A stretch of 6,840 nucleotides of DNA from an uncultured Kordia sp. (GTDB lineage: Bacteria; Bacteroidota; Bacteroidia; Flavobacteriales; Flavobacteriaceae), in NCBI GenBank assembly GCA_913054565.1, contig CAJXHW010000094.1:1-6840 (forward strand), read 5' to 3'. Positions 6,086 through 6,840 of the stretch are shown here, in pieces. The position numbers and the translations under genes were made by a program. The notes beneath the pieces are model-generated. The model had not been told where the DNA came from. It was given only the letters and a program-made list of their open reading frames with translations, and made no database searches. Every line of letters begins with the position of its first letter. Position 1 is the first letter of the stretch.

Positions 6086-6346
6086 ATGAAAATCTCCGTA
6101 GAACTTACCTTAATGCCATTACAAGATAATTATAGAAATCATATAGTCAATTTTATAACACGCTTACGTAATTCCAGTTTTCATATAGAAGAAAATGCAT
6201 TAAGCACCCAAGTATATGGTGATTATGATGAGGTAATGCCGTTTTTAAATAACGAATTAAAGCAATCGTTTATTGAGTCTAAGGCAATTATAGCAAATAT
6301 GAAAATTGTTAAATCTGACAGGAGTAATTATGAGCCACGTTTTTGA
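6086..6346 (+). CDS. Small thiamine-binding protein (YkoF/MTH1187 family)
   Basis: The 86-residue product is a single small alpha/beta domain with no signal peptide, so cytosolic. It shows M-K-I-S-V-E-L-T-L-M-P-L at the N-terminus (first strand), L-S-T-Q-V-Y-G-D-Y-D-E-V-M (39-51) and a C-terminal K-I-V-K-S-D-R-S-N-Y motif. This pattern and length fit the thiamine-binding domain related to YkoF and MTH1187, whose members bind thiamine or its pyrimidine moiety. The TPP riboswitch upstream and the PnuC-family transporter downstream support a role in thiamine salvage, perhaps holding or buffering imported thiamine. I chose ATG 6086, which follows an A-rich leader. An in-frame ATG at 5978 lies inside the riboswitch core and would add 36 residues unlike the family. 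The gene overlaps the next by 17 nt. Exact ligand is not provable from sequence. Confidence 0.8.
   Translation: MKISVELTLMPLQDNYRNHIVNFITRLRNSSFHIEENALSTQVYGDYDEVMPFLNNELKQSFIESKAIIANMKIVKSDRSNYEPRF
6321..6324 (+). promoter_or_regulatory. Shine-Dalgarno-like GGAG before the transporter gene
   Basis: GGAG sits 5 nt before the ATG at 6330, inside the end of the thiamine-binding gene. The other starts in this window have A-rich leaders with no such site. It supports ATG 6330 and suggests coupled or independent reinitiation, though it may simply be the coding sequence for D-R-S-N. Confidence 0.4.
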
Positions 6347-6840
6347 TTTTCTTTTTGGTCAATACTCAGGCTATAGTAATTTAAATATCACAATTGAAGC
6401 CACTGCAATTTTATTTAGCATTTTATCAGTTATATATTCTTTAAAAAATAAAGTATTGGTGTTTCCTACAGGAATTATAAGCACATTGTTGTTTGTATAT
6501 CTATTGTTCAAATGGGGTTTGTTGGGTGACATGATTGTAAATGCATATTATTTAGTAATGAGTGTTTACGGTTGGTATATTTGGACTAAAAAAGTAGATG
6601 AAACACATGTAACTCCAATTACATACACTAATAAAATGGAGCATTTGTCGACCTTTTTTATTTTCATGGGTACAATGTTTTTTGTATATATGATTTATAC
6701 CTTTTTTGATAAATGGAATGATTGGACAGCTTATGTTGATACATTTACTACAGGATTGTTTTTTGTAGGAATGTGGTTAATGGCCAAGCGCAAAATTGAA
6801 AATTGGATTTATCTACTTGTAGGCGATTTGATATCTGTGC
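6330..6840 (+). CDS. pnuC: PnuC-family vitamin transporter, probable thiamine transporter PnuT (3'-partial)
   Basis: The first 170 codons are present and the frame is still open at the window end. The protein is an inner-membrane transporter with hydrophobic spans at about 21-39, 42-61, 66-85, 107-126, 136-152 and from ~155 on. Family marks are L-V-F-P-T-G (43-48), G-D-M-I-V-N-A-Y-Y (66-74), G-W82-Y-I-W85 (the W-x-x-W substrate-binding motif), D137-T-F-T-T-G and K-I-E-N-W (155-159). PnuC proteins move vitamins by facilitated diffusion, with trapping by phosphorylation inside. The usual substrate is nicotinamide riboside, but PnuT members carry thiamine, and the TPP riboswitch in front of this operon favours thiamine. 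ATG 6330 overlaps the upstream gene by 17 nt. In related genomes a kinase or pyrophosphokinase often follows; it would lie beyond this window. Confidence 0.88.
   Translation, partial: MSHVFDFLFGQYSGYSNLNITIEATAILFSILSVIYSLKNKVLVFPTGIISTLLFVYLLFKWGLLGDMIVNAYYLVMSVYGWYIWTKKVDETHVTPITYTNKMEHLSTFFIFMGTMFFVYMIYTFFDKWNDWTAYVDTFTTGLFFVGMWLMAKRKIENWIYLLVGDLISV

Overview
The window is AT-rich, with all genes on the + strand and closely packed. It looks like chromosome of a member of the Bacteroidota, most likely Flavobacteriaceae. The evidence is a type IX secretion (T9SS) type A sorting tail with the S-V-Y-P-N-P-A signature. There are also four lipoprotein signal peptides whose lipid Cys is followed by S-D-D, S-S-D-D or S-K-D-E, the acidic lipoprotein export signal of this phylum. 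Most genes have A-rich leaders instead of Shine-Dalgarno sites, and there are TAnnTTTG-like -7 elements. I cannot name genus or species.

Region 1 (1-5860) is a run of five genes for envelope proteins. The first is cut by the window edge and is a secreted choice-of-anchor B family beta-propeller ending in a T9SS tail. After a 68-nt gap with a possible promoter comes its paralogue, with the same propeller carried on a lipid anchor plus a calcium-binding thrombospondin type 3 stalk. With gaps of only 1 to 3 nt there follow a lipoprotein made of seven ~58-residue repeats, an MbnP-family lipoprotein, and a MauG/MbnH-type di-haem peroxidase that is also a lipoprotein. MbnP and MbnH are known partners: in methanotrophs the di-haem enzyme oxidises a Trp of MbnP to kynurenine, forming a copper-binding site. 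The simplest reading is a surface-exposed metal-binding (probably copper) protein set. The two propellers and the repeat protein would be accessory binding or scaffold parts of unknown role.

Region 2 (5861-6085) is a 225-nt regulatory interval. It holds a possible -7 promoter element, a well-conserved TPP (THI-box) riboswitch aptamer at 5915-5996, and a short hairpin with a T-run that could be its expression platform.

Region 3 (6086-6840) is a thiamine salvage operon under that riboswitch. It contains a small YkoF/MTH1187-type thiamine-binding protein, then, overlapping it by 17 nt, the first 170 codons of a PnuC-family transporter that continues past the window. The riboswitch argues that this transporter carries thiamine (PnuT) and not nicotinamide riboside.
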